From positions 1 to 52,207 of the forward strand of contig JAITOC010000057.1 in assembly GCA_031290175.1 (NCBI GenBank): 52,207 nt of DNA, read 5' to 3'. This document shows positions 25,705 to 33,562 of the stretch, in pieces. The number at the start of each line of letters is the position of its first letter. Positions within the stretch are counted from its first letter, which is position 1. The position numbers and the translations under genes are program-made. The DNA comes from Coriobacteriales bacterium (GTDB lineage: Bacteria > Actinomycetota > Coriobacteriia > Coriobacteriales > UBA8131). The notes under the pieces were generated by a model, which made no database searches, was not told the DNA's origin, and saw nothing but the letters and a program-made list of their open reading frames with translations.

Positions 25705-26790
25705 ATGAACAAGAAAGACCTTGATTTTCTCCGCGACCTCACTGAGGCACCCTCTCCGAGCGGCTATGAGGTGCCGGCGGCTGAGCTTGTCCGCACGCGC
25801 CTGAAAAGCAGTGCCGACCAGATTGAGACCAACGTTCTCGGCAGCGTGCACGCAACCCTCAAGGGCAGCAAGAAAGCTGCTCCGAGTGTCATGATCGCCG
25901 GTCACATCGACGAGATCGGCATGATGGTGCGCTACATCAGCGATGAGGGCTTTATCAGCTTCGGTGCAATCGGTGGCGTTGACGCAGCGGTTTTGCCGGG
26001 CATACGGGTCAACGTTTACGGTACGGGCGACTCACCTGCCAAGCCGCAGCTGTTCCGTGGCGTCATGGGCAGAAAGCCCATCCATCTCATCGAGCCTGAT
26101 GAGCGTAAAAATGTTACTCAAATTGACAAATTATTCATCGATGTTGGACTCTCCGGCGCGGAGGCAAAGAAGCATATCCGCATCGGTGACCCCATCACCT
26201 TCGGGGTCGGGTTCGAGACCTTTGGCGACGGCTTTGCTGTCGCGCGTGCCTTTGACGACAAGATAGGCATCTGGATTGCCGTACGCGTCCTTGAGGAAGT
26301 CAAAAAGGCAGGCGGCGCTCAGGGTGACCTTATCGCCGCAGGTACCGTGCAGGAGGAGATAGGCCTGCGTGGCGGCGTGACCAGCGCCTATGGCGTCAAT
26401 CCCACTATCGGCATCAGTGCTGAGGTGGGTCATGCCACCGACTATCCCGGAATCGAGAAAACGAAGTATGGTGAGGCCAAGGCAGGCGCCGGCCCGCTCA
26501 TAGCGCGCGGCCCGAACATCAACCCGGTGCTCTTCGAGCGCATGATTGCAGCTGCCGATGCGGTAAAGGTGCCCTACCAGATAGGCCCTGAGCGCGGTGC
26601 CACCGGCACGGACGCCAACCCTATCCAGATAGCGCGTGGCGGCAAGGTGGCGGGGCTTATCTCCATCCCCCTGCGCTATATGCACACGCCCACCGAGGTG
26701 CTGAAACTCGTCGATCTGGAGCACGCCGTCAAGCTCCTGACCCGTTTTGTGCTTGACCTCGATGACTCAGTGGACTTCACGCCGCGCTAA
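25705..26790 (+). CDS. M42-family metallo-aminopeptidase
   Basis: 361 residues; GAAAGGAACGACCC precedes ATG 25705. The M42 family (PepA-like glutamyl aminopeptidases, often mis-named endoglucanases) uses two zinc ions in large tetrahedral assemblies to trim peptides. Metal-ligand and catalytic segments are visible: AGHIDEIGMMV, ARAFDDKIG, VQEEIGLRG, ISAEVGHATDYP and a C-terminal RYMHTPTE. Its place between rnr and smpB suggests a role in recycling peptides from degraded proteins, which is inference. Confidence 0.93.
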   Translation: MNKKDLDFLRDLTEAPSPSGYEVPAAELVRTRLKSSADQIETNVLGSVHATLKGSKKAAPSVMIAGHIDEIGMMVRYISDEGFISFGAIGGVDAAVLPGIRVNVYGTGDSPAKPQLFRGVMGRKPIHLIEPDERKNVTQIDKLFIDVGLSGAEAKKHIRIGDPITFGVGFETFGDGFAVARAFDDKIGIWIAVRVLEEVKKAGGAQGDLIAAGTVQEEIGLRGGVTSAYGVNPTIGISAEVGHATDYPGIEKTKYGEAKAGAGPLIARGPNINPVLFERMIAAADAVKVPYQIGPERGATGTDANPIQIARGGKVAGLISIPLRYMHTPTEVLKLVDLEHAVKLLTRFVLDLDDSVDFTPR

Positions 26791-26803
26791 TTGAGGATGA
26801 AAC

Positions 26804-27277
26804 GTGTCAAAACAGCCGGAACATAAGACCATCGCAAAGAACCGTAAGGCCTACCACGAGTACGATATCGAGGAGACCTTTGAGGCAGGCGTCGCGCTGA
26901 CCGGAACCGAGGTGCGCTCCTTGCGCGAGGGGGGTGGTCAGCTGACGGACACCTTTGCGCTCGTGCGCCAGGGGGAGGCCTGGCTGCATGGCCTGCACAT
27001 CAAGCCCTACAGCCACGGTAATCGTGCCAACGTTGAGCCCGACCGCAAACGCAAGCTCCTGCTCCACAAAAAGCAGATCCGCTATCTCTATGAGAAGGTG
27101 CAGAAGGTGGGCATGACCCTCATCCCTCTCTCGATTTACTTCTCTGAGTCAGGGCTCGTAAAGGTCGAGCTGGGGCTTGCGCGCGGCAAGAAAACCTACG
27201 ACAAGCGGGCGTCCATGGCAGAGCGCGACCACAAACGCGACCTCGACCGCGCCCTGAAGGAGCGCAGCCGGGAGTAG
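26804..27277 (+). CDS. smpB: SsrA-binding protein SmpB
   Basis: 157 residues from GTG 26804. SmpB binds tmRNA and takes it to stalled ribosomes, and its tail occupies the empty mRNA channel. The N-terminus reads IAKNRKAYHEYDIEETFEAGVALTGTEVRSLR, and the core has RKRKLLLHKKQI and LVKVELGLARGKKTYDKR with a basic C-terminal tail, all typical. The tmRNA gene lies 0.9 kb downstream on the same strand, separated by a hicAB pair. Confidence 0.97.
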   Translation: MSKQPEHKTIAKNRKAYHEYDIEETFEAGVALTGTEVRSLREGGGQLTDTFALVRQGEAWLHGLHIKPYSHGNRANVEPDRKRKLLLHKKQIRYLYEKVQKVGMTLIPLSIYFSESGLVKVELGLARGKKTYDKRASMAERDHKRDLDRALKERSRE

Positions 27278-27370
27278 GACGTTGCCGTTAGCCGCGGCAG
27301 TGCGCCTGCGGATTGCCAGGAGCTCCTGTAACCACATGTGGACAGAAGGCAAATTAGAGAATATATGAGC

Positions 27371-27399
27371 TTGTAAAAAATAGGTTATACTAGTATAGT
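27371..27399 (+). promoter_or_regulatory. Promoter with palindromic operator for hicAB
   Basis: TTGTAA (27371-27376) and TATAGT (27394-27399) are 17 nt apart, a good sigma-70-type promoter. A perfect 12-nt palindrome TATACTAGTATA (27386-27397) overlaps the -10 box and is a natural binding site for the RHH domain of HicB. The transcript would start ~70 nt before hicA. Confidence 0.6.
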
Positions 27400-27441
27400 T
27401 GATTATGACATTGTTCTAGCAGATGATTTCGTATTTGCAAG

Positions 27442-27463
27442 ATGATACTATATATGATACTAT
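27442..27463 (+). repeat. Direct repeat of ATGATACTAT in the hicAB leader
   Basis: Two copies of ATGATACTAT (27442-27451, 27454-27463) are 12 nt apart, about one helical turn, just ahead of the hicA ribosome binding site. They share the half-site ATACTA with the palindrome over the promoter, so they may be secondary operator sites. Confidence 0.45.
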
Positions 27464-27476
27464 CTAGGAGTTCTGC

Positions 27477-27704
27477 ATGACGCCATCAATCGAGAGCATC
27501 ATTGACAAAATGAAGACGCAGCCAGCGGGTATTCGTCCTTCGGAGGTCGAGCGGGTGCTCGAAGCAAACGGCTATCGATTTGTTCGGCAAAAGGGTTCTC
27601 ATAAGAACTACCGAAATGGATTCGGAGATGTTATAACAATAAAAATCGAGACACCACTCAAAGCTGTGTATGTCAAAGATGTCTTAAAGCGAATCAAGGA
27701 GTGA
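27477..27704 (+). CDS. hicA: HicA-family mRNA interferase toxin
   Basis: 75 residues; TAGGAG lies upstream of ATG 27477. HicA toxins have a double-stranded-RNA-binding-like fold and cleave or block mRNA through a conserved His. Here the core is GYRFVRQKGSHKNYRN with His42, followed by ITIKIETPLKAVYVKDVLKRI. The toxin gene precedes the antitoxin gene with a 4-nt gap, the standard hicAB order. Base composition is lower in GC than neighbouring genes, which suggests acquisition. Confidence 0.85.
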   Translation: MTPSIESIIDKMKTQPAGIRPSEVERVLEANGYRFVRQKGSHKNYRNGFGDVITIKIETPLKAVYVKDVLKRIKE

Positions 27705-27708
27705 ACCT

Positions 27709-28065
27709 ATGGATGCAAAGGACTACCAAAAACTTCCTTATAACTACATAATCCAGCCGGTGAACGATGAGAGCGGATCGTATTTTCATGCCAGGATTCT
27801 GGAGTTTGACGGTTGTCAGAGCACCGGAGATACCTATGAGGAAGCGTACGGCGGACTCCTGGAGGCTATGGAAGGTTGGATAGAGACGAAGCTCAGCGGT
27901 GGTTATCCCATACCCGAACCGATTGCAGCCGACTCCTTCAGCGGTCGATTTGTTTTACGGATACCGAAGTCCCTTCACGCAAAACTGGCACTATGCGCTC
28001 AAAGAGAAGGCGTCTCTCTCAATCAATACGCCCTCTTCAAATTAAGCGGGCAGGGTGGCTCCTAG
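27709..28065 (+). CDS. hicB: HicB-family antitoxin
   Basis: 118 residues, 4 nt after hicA. The N-terminal part is the HicB RNase-H-like fold that occupies the toxin (YHARILEFDGC-type core, here YFHARILEFDGCQSTGDTYEEA, and EAMEGWIE). The C-terminus is a ribbon-helix-helix domain (GRFVLRIPKSLHAKLALCAQREGVSLNQYA) that would bind the operator and repress the pair. The operon splits smpB from ssrA. Confidence 0.88.
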   Translation: MDAKDYQKLPYNYIIQPVNDESGSYFHARILEFDGCQSTGDTYEEAYGGLLEAMEGWIETKLSGGYPIPEPIAADSFSGRFVLRIPKSLHAKLALCAQREGVSLNQYALFKLSGQGGS

Positions 28066-28081
28066 CGCCCATCGCTCCTAT

Positions 28082-28111
28082 TTGCATAAAAAGTGTGAAA
28101 GGTTGTATACT
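28082..28111 (+). promoter_or_regulatory. Promoter of the tmRNA gene
   Basis: TTGCAT (28082-28087) and TATACT (28106-28111) are 18 nt apart and lie about 100 nt before the mature 5' end of tmRNA. The leader would be removed by RNase P. Confidence 0.55.
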
Positions 28112-28213
28112 TACACGTCCGCCGCTTGTGGTGGTTGAACCTTGAGAAGTCGAGGTCTCTTTGAAAGTTCCCGGGGCGGTGGCTCAGACGCCGTGCCCAG
28201 GGGGACACAACAG

Positions 28214-28564
28214 GGGGGCGACTGGATTCGACATGATAGTCCTGAGAAGGGAAGCATGCGGTGGTCTCCTCGCCACCTTAAACAGGGGTACCGTCAAATT
28301 TAATTGACAGAAATCGTTTTGCACTCGCCGCCTGATTAGGCCGCGACGTCAACTTGGGATACATCCCCGCTCCCAACGCGACGCCACTTAGGGGAATGCT
28401 CCTGCGCACGTAGTCGGTATGGCGTAGGAAAAGATTGAACCGGCTGGCAATGGGCTCGTTTGTCAGTGTGCCTGCCCGGCGCGAGACCTGAACACCGACT
28501 GAGCATGGAGATGCCTTTCAAGGGGTTGTTATGGACCGGAGTTCGATTCTCCGCGCCTCCACCA
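28214..28564 (+). ncRNA. ssrA: Transfer-messenger RNA (tmRNA)
   Basis: 351 nt, one-piece form. The 5' GGGGGCGACTGGATTCGACA and the 3' end with GAGTTCGATTCTCCGCGCC plus encoded ACCA form the tRNA-like domain; acceptor GGGGGCG pairs with CGCCTCC. The tag frame ends DRNRFALAA at a TGA (28333-28335), giving the standard ALAA degron. The resume codon lies a few codons upstream and cannot be fixed by eye (in-frame candidates begin near 28294-28300). It rescues stalled ribosomes with SmpB. Its 3' end is repeated 140 nt downstream. Confidence 0.95.
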
Positions 28565-28618
28565 AATCTCATACCCGATCAGCTTACAGCCACAATAAAC
28601 CTGCGGGTTCTCCGCGGC
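28555..28618 (+). repeat. tmRNA 3'-end repeat, copy 1 (overlaps the gene)
   Basis: Sixty-four bases from the tmRNA acceptor 3' strand (GCCTCCACCA) into downstream DNA. Matches 28695-28758 with two mismatches. Confidence 0.85.
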
Positions 28619-28665
28619 GCAGAGAATACCCATGGGCTCATGCGCTGCTTCGCAGCTTCGCCCCT

Positions 28666-28686
28666 AAACAGTCCACTGGACTGTTT
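28666..28686. repeat. Perfect 9-bp hairpin in the insert after tmRNA
   Basis: Arms AAACAGTCC (28666-28674) and GGACTGTTT (28678-28686) flank a 3-nt loop. It is preceded by a GCTGCTTCGCAGC hairpin. The same order, CTTCGC-rich hairpins then an AAAC...CC hairpin with 3-nt loop, occurs in the insert beside tRNA-Glu. Confidence 0.6.
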
Positions 28687-28694
28687 ACCCCCTT

Positions 28695-28758
28695 GCCTCC
28701 ACCAAATCCCATACCCGATCAGCTTACAGCCACAATAAGCCTGCGGGTTCTCCGCGGC
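28695..28758 (+). repeat. tmRNA 3'-end repeat, copy 2
   Basis: Second copy of the last ten bases of tmRNA (GCCTCCACCA) with 54 bases of downstream sequence. It ends just before the stop of the YbjQ-family gene. The 76-nt segment between the copies carries two hairpins. Confidence 0.85.
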
Positions 28759-28772
28759 TTCTATCCAGCGCC

Positions 28773-29120
28773 TCAGGCGTCGGGCTGTCGCGATAGGACG
28801 ACTGCGGTGCCGTAGGCGATTGCTGCGCCGCCTGAATCGCCCATGTTTTCAGTGTCAAAGCGCAGGGCGAGTACGGCGTTTGCGCCCCTTTCAGCGGCAG
28901 CCAGACGCATACGCTCCAAAGCTTCATAGCGACATTCGGCAACGAGGTCTGTGAAGGAGTCGAGTTCACCACCCGACACCATGACGAGCCCTGCTCCCTG
29001 CGTGGCCACACGATTGCGTGAGCGACTCGATACCCCAAAGACCTCGCCGAGCACCGAGACGACTCGATAACCAGGAACATTCTCGGTTGTAACAACAAAG
29101 ACTGCGGCAGGATTAATCAT
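28773..29120 (-). CDS. YbjQ/UPF0145-family protein
   Basis: 115 residues from ATG 29120, preceded by AGGGGAGTGTAT; the long open frame further upstream is antisense to polA and is not used. The sequence VTTENVPGYRVVSVLGEVFGVSSRSRN and ALERMRLAAAERGANAVLALRFDTENMG match the YbjQ family, small pentamer-forming proteins once described as possible heavy-metal binders. The true function is unknown. It is divergent from polA (87 nt between starts). Confidence 0.88.
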   Translation of the reverse strand: MINPAAVFVVTTENVPGYRVVSVLGEVFGVSSRSRNRVATQGAGLVMVSGGELDSFTDLVAECRYEALERMRLAAAERGANAVLALRFDTENMGDSGGAAIAYGTAVVLSRQPDA

Positions 29121-29207
29121 ATACACTCCCCTGAACTCCCCCAGACGTTTACTAAACAGGCGTACCAAGCTCGTAAATGATACTACACTTTGTGTTACGA
29201 TGACCAC

Positions 29208-32024
29208 ATGAGAACCATAGCAGTCATCGACGGCAACTCGCTTATGCACCGAGCGTTCCATGCTGTCCCACCTTATATGACGGCACCTGACGGCCGTCCT
29301 ACCAACGCATGTTTTGGCTTTATCTCGATGTTGCTCAAACTTGCCGAGGATTTCAAGCCTGACGGTATCGTCTGCGCCTTTGACAAGGGCATTCCGGAGT
29401 TCCGGCTCAAGGCGCTGAGGGAATACAAAGCGCAGCGTCCGCCGACCGATCCCGATCTCAAAGTGCAATTCCCGATGATTCAGCAGCTGCTCGTAGGACT
29501 CTCCATCCCCGTTGTTCAGATTGAAGGATGGGAGGGTGACGACATCCTTGGCACGCTTGCCGTGCGCGGTGAGGAGGCGGGCATGAGCGTGCTTCTCGTC
29601 ACGGGGGACAAGGACGCGTTGCAGCTGACCAGCGAGTTTGTCAGCGTCGTCAAGAACAAGAAGGGCATGTCCGAGGTCGATATCTTTGACCCTGCCAAGG
29701 TGGAAGCAGAGTGGGGCGTGCCACCCGCACGTATCACCGATCTGCTCGGGCTTATGGGGGACACGTCGGACAATATCCCCGGCATCCCTGGCGTTGGCCC
29801 AAAGAAGGCCGTGCAACTCCTGCAAGACTACGGCACCCTCGAAAAAGTGCTTGCCCATGGTGCAGAGATAAAGGGCAAACTGGGGGAGAATGTGCGGGCA
29901 AACGGTGACTTGGCGCGCGCAAGCAAGGAAGTCGCGACCATCATGTGTGATGTGCCCCTTGTCTGCGATCTCACCACCGTGTCATTCCCGGCTTTTGATA
30001 CGGCAGCCATGAGCGCCGTCTTCACCGAGTTCGCTCTTACATCCCAGCTCAGGAAGCTGCTGACTCTGGCAGGGAGGACACCCGGAGCAGGAAGCGCGTC
30101 CGGGTCAGGGCGTGTTCCCGGGACGGGGGCTACGCCTAGGGCAGGAGCCATGCCGAACGCTGTGAGCGCCACCGGAGCAAAGGTGCCCGCCAAACCTGCC
30201 GAATCCCCTACCGCGCCCGCACCAGACGGCAACGCCCCAACGCTTACCCCTGTGCTGCCACTCACCCTCACAACGCCACTCACCCTCGCCCCGCCGATCA
30301 CCGGCAGTGACGCCCAGCGCCAGCTTGAGCTCGCCTGTGAGGCAGGCAGCCTTCTCGCCGCTTCTATCGACTCCGAGGCGGGAACCTCCCTCTTCGACTC
30401 AGCTCGTCACCTCTATATTGCTACACAAAATAGCATATTATGCTTCGACGACACAGCTATGACCACGGCGCTCACCGCAATCGTCAGACGGGGCACGCTT
30501 ATCACCGTCGATGCAAAGGCGCTGCTCCAAGAGCTTATCCCTCCCAACTCCAGCAAAGCCTGCGCCCTCGACCCCTGGGAGCTCGACCCCACGCGTATCT
30601 TCGACGCATCGCTGGCGGCATACCTTCTCGATTCCTCATCCGACTACCGCAAGGTCGATGCGCTCATCGAGCGCTTTACGCCGGGCATGCTGCCAGAAGC
30701 CACGGAGCAACTTCCGCAGGGTGCCCTGAACGCCGCCGCTCTTCTCAGTCTGCATGCCTTGCTTACGCAGCGGCTTATCGACGATGGCTCGATGGAATGC
30801 TACCAGCGCATCGAGATGCCGCTGGTTGCCGTGCTCGTGCAAATCGAGCGCTGGGGCATGAATGTCGATTCCAAGGTGCTCGATACCCTGGGTGCGCAGT
30901 TGGCGACGACGCTTGCGACGCTCAGGGCGCAAGCTACAGCTGAGGCGGGGGAGGAATTCAACCTCGATTCTCCCAAACAGCTCGGGGTTATCCTTTTCGA
31001 GAAGCTCAAGCTCCCGACGATCAGAAAGACGCGTACCGGCTATTCCACCGATGCCGCCGTGTTGCAGGAGCTCTCAGGGATGCACCCCCTGCCGCACATC
31101 ATGCTTGAATACCGCGAGCTCGCCAAGCTCAAATCAACCTATCTCGATGCGCTGCCGCGCCTGGTTGCCTCTGACCAGCACATCCACACCAGCCTGAACC
31201 AGGCGGTGACGGCAACGGGGCGGCTCTCATCAAGCGACCCCAATCTCCAGAACATCCCCGTGCGCACCGACCTCGGTCGCCAGATACGCACGGCGTTCAT
31301 CCCCGATCCTGTGGCGCTGGGGGTGGCGGACGCGGTGTTCCTCTCGGCGGACTACTCCCAGATAGAACTCCGTCTGCTGGCGCACCTCTCGGGCGATGAG
31401 GGGCTAATTGAGGCATTCCTGAGTGGCGAGGATTTTCACGCCTCTACGGCAGCACGGGTCTTCAATGTGCCGGTTACAGAGATCACCCCGCAGTTGCGCT
31501 CACGGGCAAAGGCGGTCAACTTCGGTATCGTCTATGGGCAACAGGCTTTTGGGCTGGCGCAGTCGCTGGGGGTTGCCTTTGCCGAGGCACAGGAGATGAT
31601 AAAGCGTTACTTTGCGGTTTATCCGCAGGTCAGATGCTATTTGGACGAGGTTGTCGAGCTGGCGCGTGAGCAGGGCTGGGTCGAAACACTCTATGGACGC
31701 AAACGGCATATCCATGAGATACGGTCATCCAATGCAAACCTGCGCGGTTTTGGTGAGCGCACCGCCATGAATCATCCCATGCAGGGCAGCGCGGCAGACA
31801 TCATCAAACTTGCGATGATTGAGGTGCAGCGGCGTCTTTGTGCAGAGGGATTCGTGTCGCAGATGATACTGCAGGTGCATGACGAACTCGATTTTAACTG
31901 CGCGAAATCTGAGGCAGACCGTCTCCAGATCATGGTAAAACAGGTGATGGAGAACGTCGCTGAACTCAGGGTGCCGCTGCTCGCAACCGTCTCGATAGGG
32001 GACAGCTGGGCGACTGCCCACTGA
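29208..32024 (+). CDS. polA: DNA polymerase I
   Basis: 938 residues from ATG 29208 (the frame is open to TTG 29190). The 5'-3' exonuclease (flap) domain occupies ~1-280 (GWEGDDILGTLA, GDKDALQL, LMGDTSDNIPGIPGVGPKKA). An Ala/Pro/Gly/Thr-rich linker of about 70 residues follows. The 3'-5' exonuclease region (~350-550) keeps a DSE at its start and a late Asp but has no clear motif-II Asp, so proofreading is doubtful. The polymerase domain has motif A DYSQIELRLLAHLSGD, motif B RAKAVNFGIVYG and motif C QVHDELDF. It fills gaps in repair and removes RNA primers. Confidence 0.96.
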   Translation: MRTIAVIDGNSLMHRAFHAVPPYMTAPDGRPTNACFGFISMLLKLAEDFKPDGIVCAFDKGIPEFRLKALREYKAQRPPTDPDLKVQFPMIQQLLVGLSIPVVQIEGWEGDDILGTLAVRGEEAGMSVLLVTGDKDALQLTSEFVSVVKNKKGMSEVDIFDPAKVEAEWGVPPARITDLLGLMGDTSDNIPGIPGVGPKKAVQLLQDYGTLEKVLAHGAEIKGKLGENVRANGDLARASKEVATIMCDVPLVCDLTTVSFPAFDTAAMSAVFTEFALTSQLRKLLTLAGRTPGAGSASGSGRVPGTGATPRAGAMPNAVSATGAKVPAKPAESPTAPAPDGNAPTLTPVLPLTLTTPLTLAPPITGSDAQRQLELACEAGSLLAASIDSEAGTSLFDSARHLYIATQNSILCFDDTAMTTALTAIVRRGTLITVDAKALLQELIPPNSSKACALDPWELDPTRIFDASLAAYLLDSSSDYRKVDALIERFTPGMLPEATEQLPQGALNAAALLSLHALLTQRLIDDGSMECYQRIEMPLVAVLVQIERWGMNVDSKVLDTLGAQLATTLATLRAQATAEAGEEFNLDSPKQLGVILFEKLKLPTIRKTRTGYSTDAAVLQELSGMHPLPHIMLEYRELAKLKSTYLDALPRLVASDQHIHTSLNQAVTATGRLSSSDPNLQNIPVRTDLGRQIRTAFIPDPVALGVADAVFLSADYSQIELRLLAHLSGDEGLIEAFLSGEDFHASTAARVFNVPVTEITPQLRSRAKAVNFGIVYGQQAFGLAQSLGVAFAEAQEMIKRYFAVYPQVRCYLDEVVELAREQGWVETLYGRKRHIHEIRSSNANLRGFGERTAMNHPMQGSAADIIKLAMIEVQRRLCAEGFVSQMILQVHDELDFNCAKSEADRLQIMVKQVMENVAELRVPLLATVSIGDSWATAH

Positions 32025-32262
32025 GCGTCGCCCGACCGTTGCCCGACCACACCCCGACCGTTGCCCGACCGACCGCTGAGCTCCGTCCACTGAGCGCGCC
32101 CAAGCATCCGCCCTTTTTGTTTCCGGCGTGTTAATTCAACGGTTCACCTGTGTAAACTTCCTGCAAAAGCCCTTGAACCATCCGCATATCTCCTGCATAG
32201 TACCTCTAAGCGCGGCTGCTGGAGCTGTGCATAGACACGGTCATGAGGGTCGTGCGGGAGTG

Positions 32263-33546
32263 ATGGAGGAGTTGAGAGGTTTGGACACAGGGACTATGGC
32301 ATTTATGCTCGTGTGCGCGATGCTGGTGCTCCTGATGACACCGGGGCTCGCGTTCTTTTACGGTGGTTTGGCCAGACGCAAGAATGTTGTGAACACCATG
32401 TTCATGTCCTTGGTTGTTCTGGGCATCGTCGGAGTGGTATGGGTACTCGCCGGGCATTCGTTTGCCTACGGCGGGGACGGAGAGAACCTGTTCTTCGGTG
32501 GATTTGACTTGTTAGGCGGTGCCAATTTTGTTTCGACGATGTTTGCTGAGTCGGCTGACCCCGAGTTCGACGGTGGCTATCTCACACTGGTGAACATCAC
32601 CTATCAGGCGGCTTTTGCGATGATTACCACCGCAATCATCACCGGATCACTTGCCGGGCGTATGAAGTTCGGTGCAGTCGTCGCGTTTGCGACTATTTGG
32701 GTGCTGCTGGTCTACGCGCCCCTTGCCCACATGGTCTGGGGCGGCGGTCTCATCGGTGGTACGATCGGTGCCTTGGACTTTGCCGGAGGCGACGTTGTTC
32801 ACATCTCCTCAGGTTTGACCGGCCTTACCCTCTGCCTCCTGCTGGGCAAACGTAAGGGCTACGGTCTCATGAGCTATCGTCCGCATAATGTTCCCTTCGT
32901 CGTGCTCGGTGCTTCGTTGCTGTGGTTTGGCTGGTTTGGCTTCAACGGTGGTTCGGCGTTCGCGCCTGACGGCATTGCGGCGCTCGCTCTGCTCAACACC
33001 GTTGCCGCCTCGGCAGCCGCCCTGCTTTCTTGGTCACTTGTCGAGAAGATCAAGACAGGCAAGTCCACCCTCGTTGGTGCATGCACCGGTCTGGTCGCCG
33101 GCCTGGTCGTCATCACGCCAGCTGCTGGTTTTGTCGAACCTTGGGCAGCCATCATAATGGGCATCATCGTCTCGCCCATCTGCTACTTTGCCATCTCCTT
33201 TCTCAAGGGAAAGATTGGCTACGACGACGCACTCGATGCTTTTGGTTGTCACACGGTTGGTGGTATCACAGGAGGTATCCTGACAGGCCTGTTTTGTGTG
33301 CCGGAGCTTTCCTGGACCGAGTTTGGCGGCCTGTTCTATACCGGGGACCCCACGCTGCTCGGAGCGCAGGTCTTGGGTATACTGATAACCATCGTCTTTG
33401 TCGCTGTGGCGACGCTCATTATCGGTTTCGTGCTCAAACTTATCTTCAAGGGCAGCCTGCGTGCGAGCGAGGAAGAAGAGTCGACCGGTCTGGATGTCTC
33501 CCTTCACGGCGAATCCGCTTATCCCGCGTTCAACGGTCTTGACTGA
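32263..33546 (+). CDS. amt: Ammonium transporter, Amt family
   Basis: 427 residues from ATG 32263 (GTG 32260 adjacent). The frame is open to 32128 but its first 45 residues are not Amt-like. Amt proteins are trimers with eleven TMs that pass ammonium. Landmarks are TPGLAFFYGGLARRKNVVNTM, the twin-His pore residues in HMVWGGG and DAFGCHTVGGITGG, and FAGGDVVHISSGLTGL. The glnB gene follows 16 nt downstream, the usual pairing in which PII blocks the channel when nitrogen is ample. Confidence 0.96.
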   Translation: MEELRGLDTGTMAFMLVCAMLVLLMTPGLAFFYGGLARRKNVVNTMFMSLVVLGIVGVVWVLAGHSFAYGGDGENLFFGGFDLLGGANFVSTMFAESADPEFDGGYLTLVNITYQAAFAMITTAIITGSLAGRMKFGAVVAFATIWVLLVYAPLAHMVWGGGLIGGTIGALDFAGGDVVHISSGLTGLTLCLLLGKRKGYGLMSYRPHNVPFVVLGASLLWFGWFGFNGGSAFAPDGIAALALLNTVAASAAALLSWSLVEKIKTGKSTLVGACTGLVAGLVVITPAAGFVEPWAAIIMGIIVSPICYFAISFLKGKIGYDDALDAFGCHTVGGITGGILTGLFCVPELSWTEFGGLFYTGDPTLLGAQVLGILITIVFVAVATLIIGFVLKLIFKGSLRASEEEESTGLDVSLHGESAYPAFNGLD

Positions 33547-33562
33547 GAGGGAGTGACTATAC

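Noticed and set aside
29121-29858. Upstream extension of the YbjQ-family frame to 361 residues
   Set aside because: The extension runs antisense through polA, while ATG 29120 has a good ribosome binding site and gives the normal family length.
32025-32110. Short CCGACCGTTGCCCGACC repeats after polA as a CRISPR or origin iterons
   Set aside because: Only two to three irregular copies are present and no origin or cas genes are nearby; simple slippage is enough.
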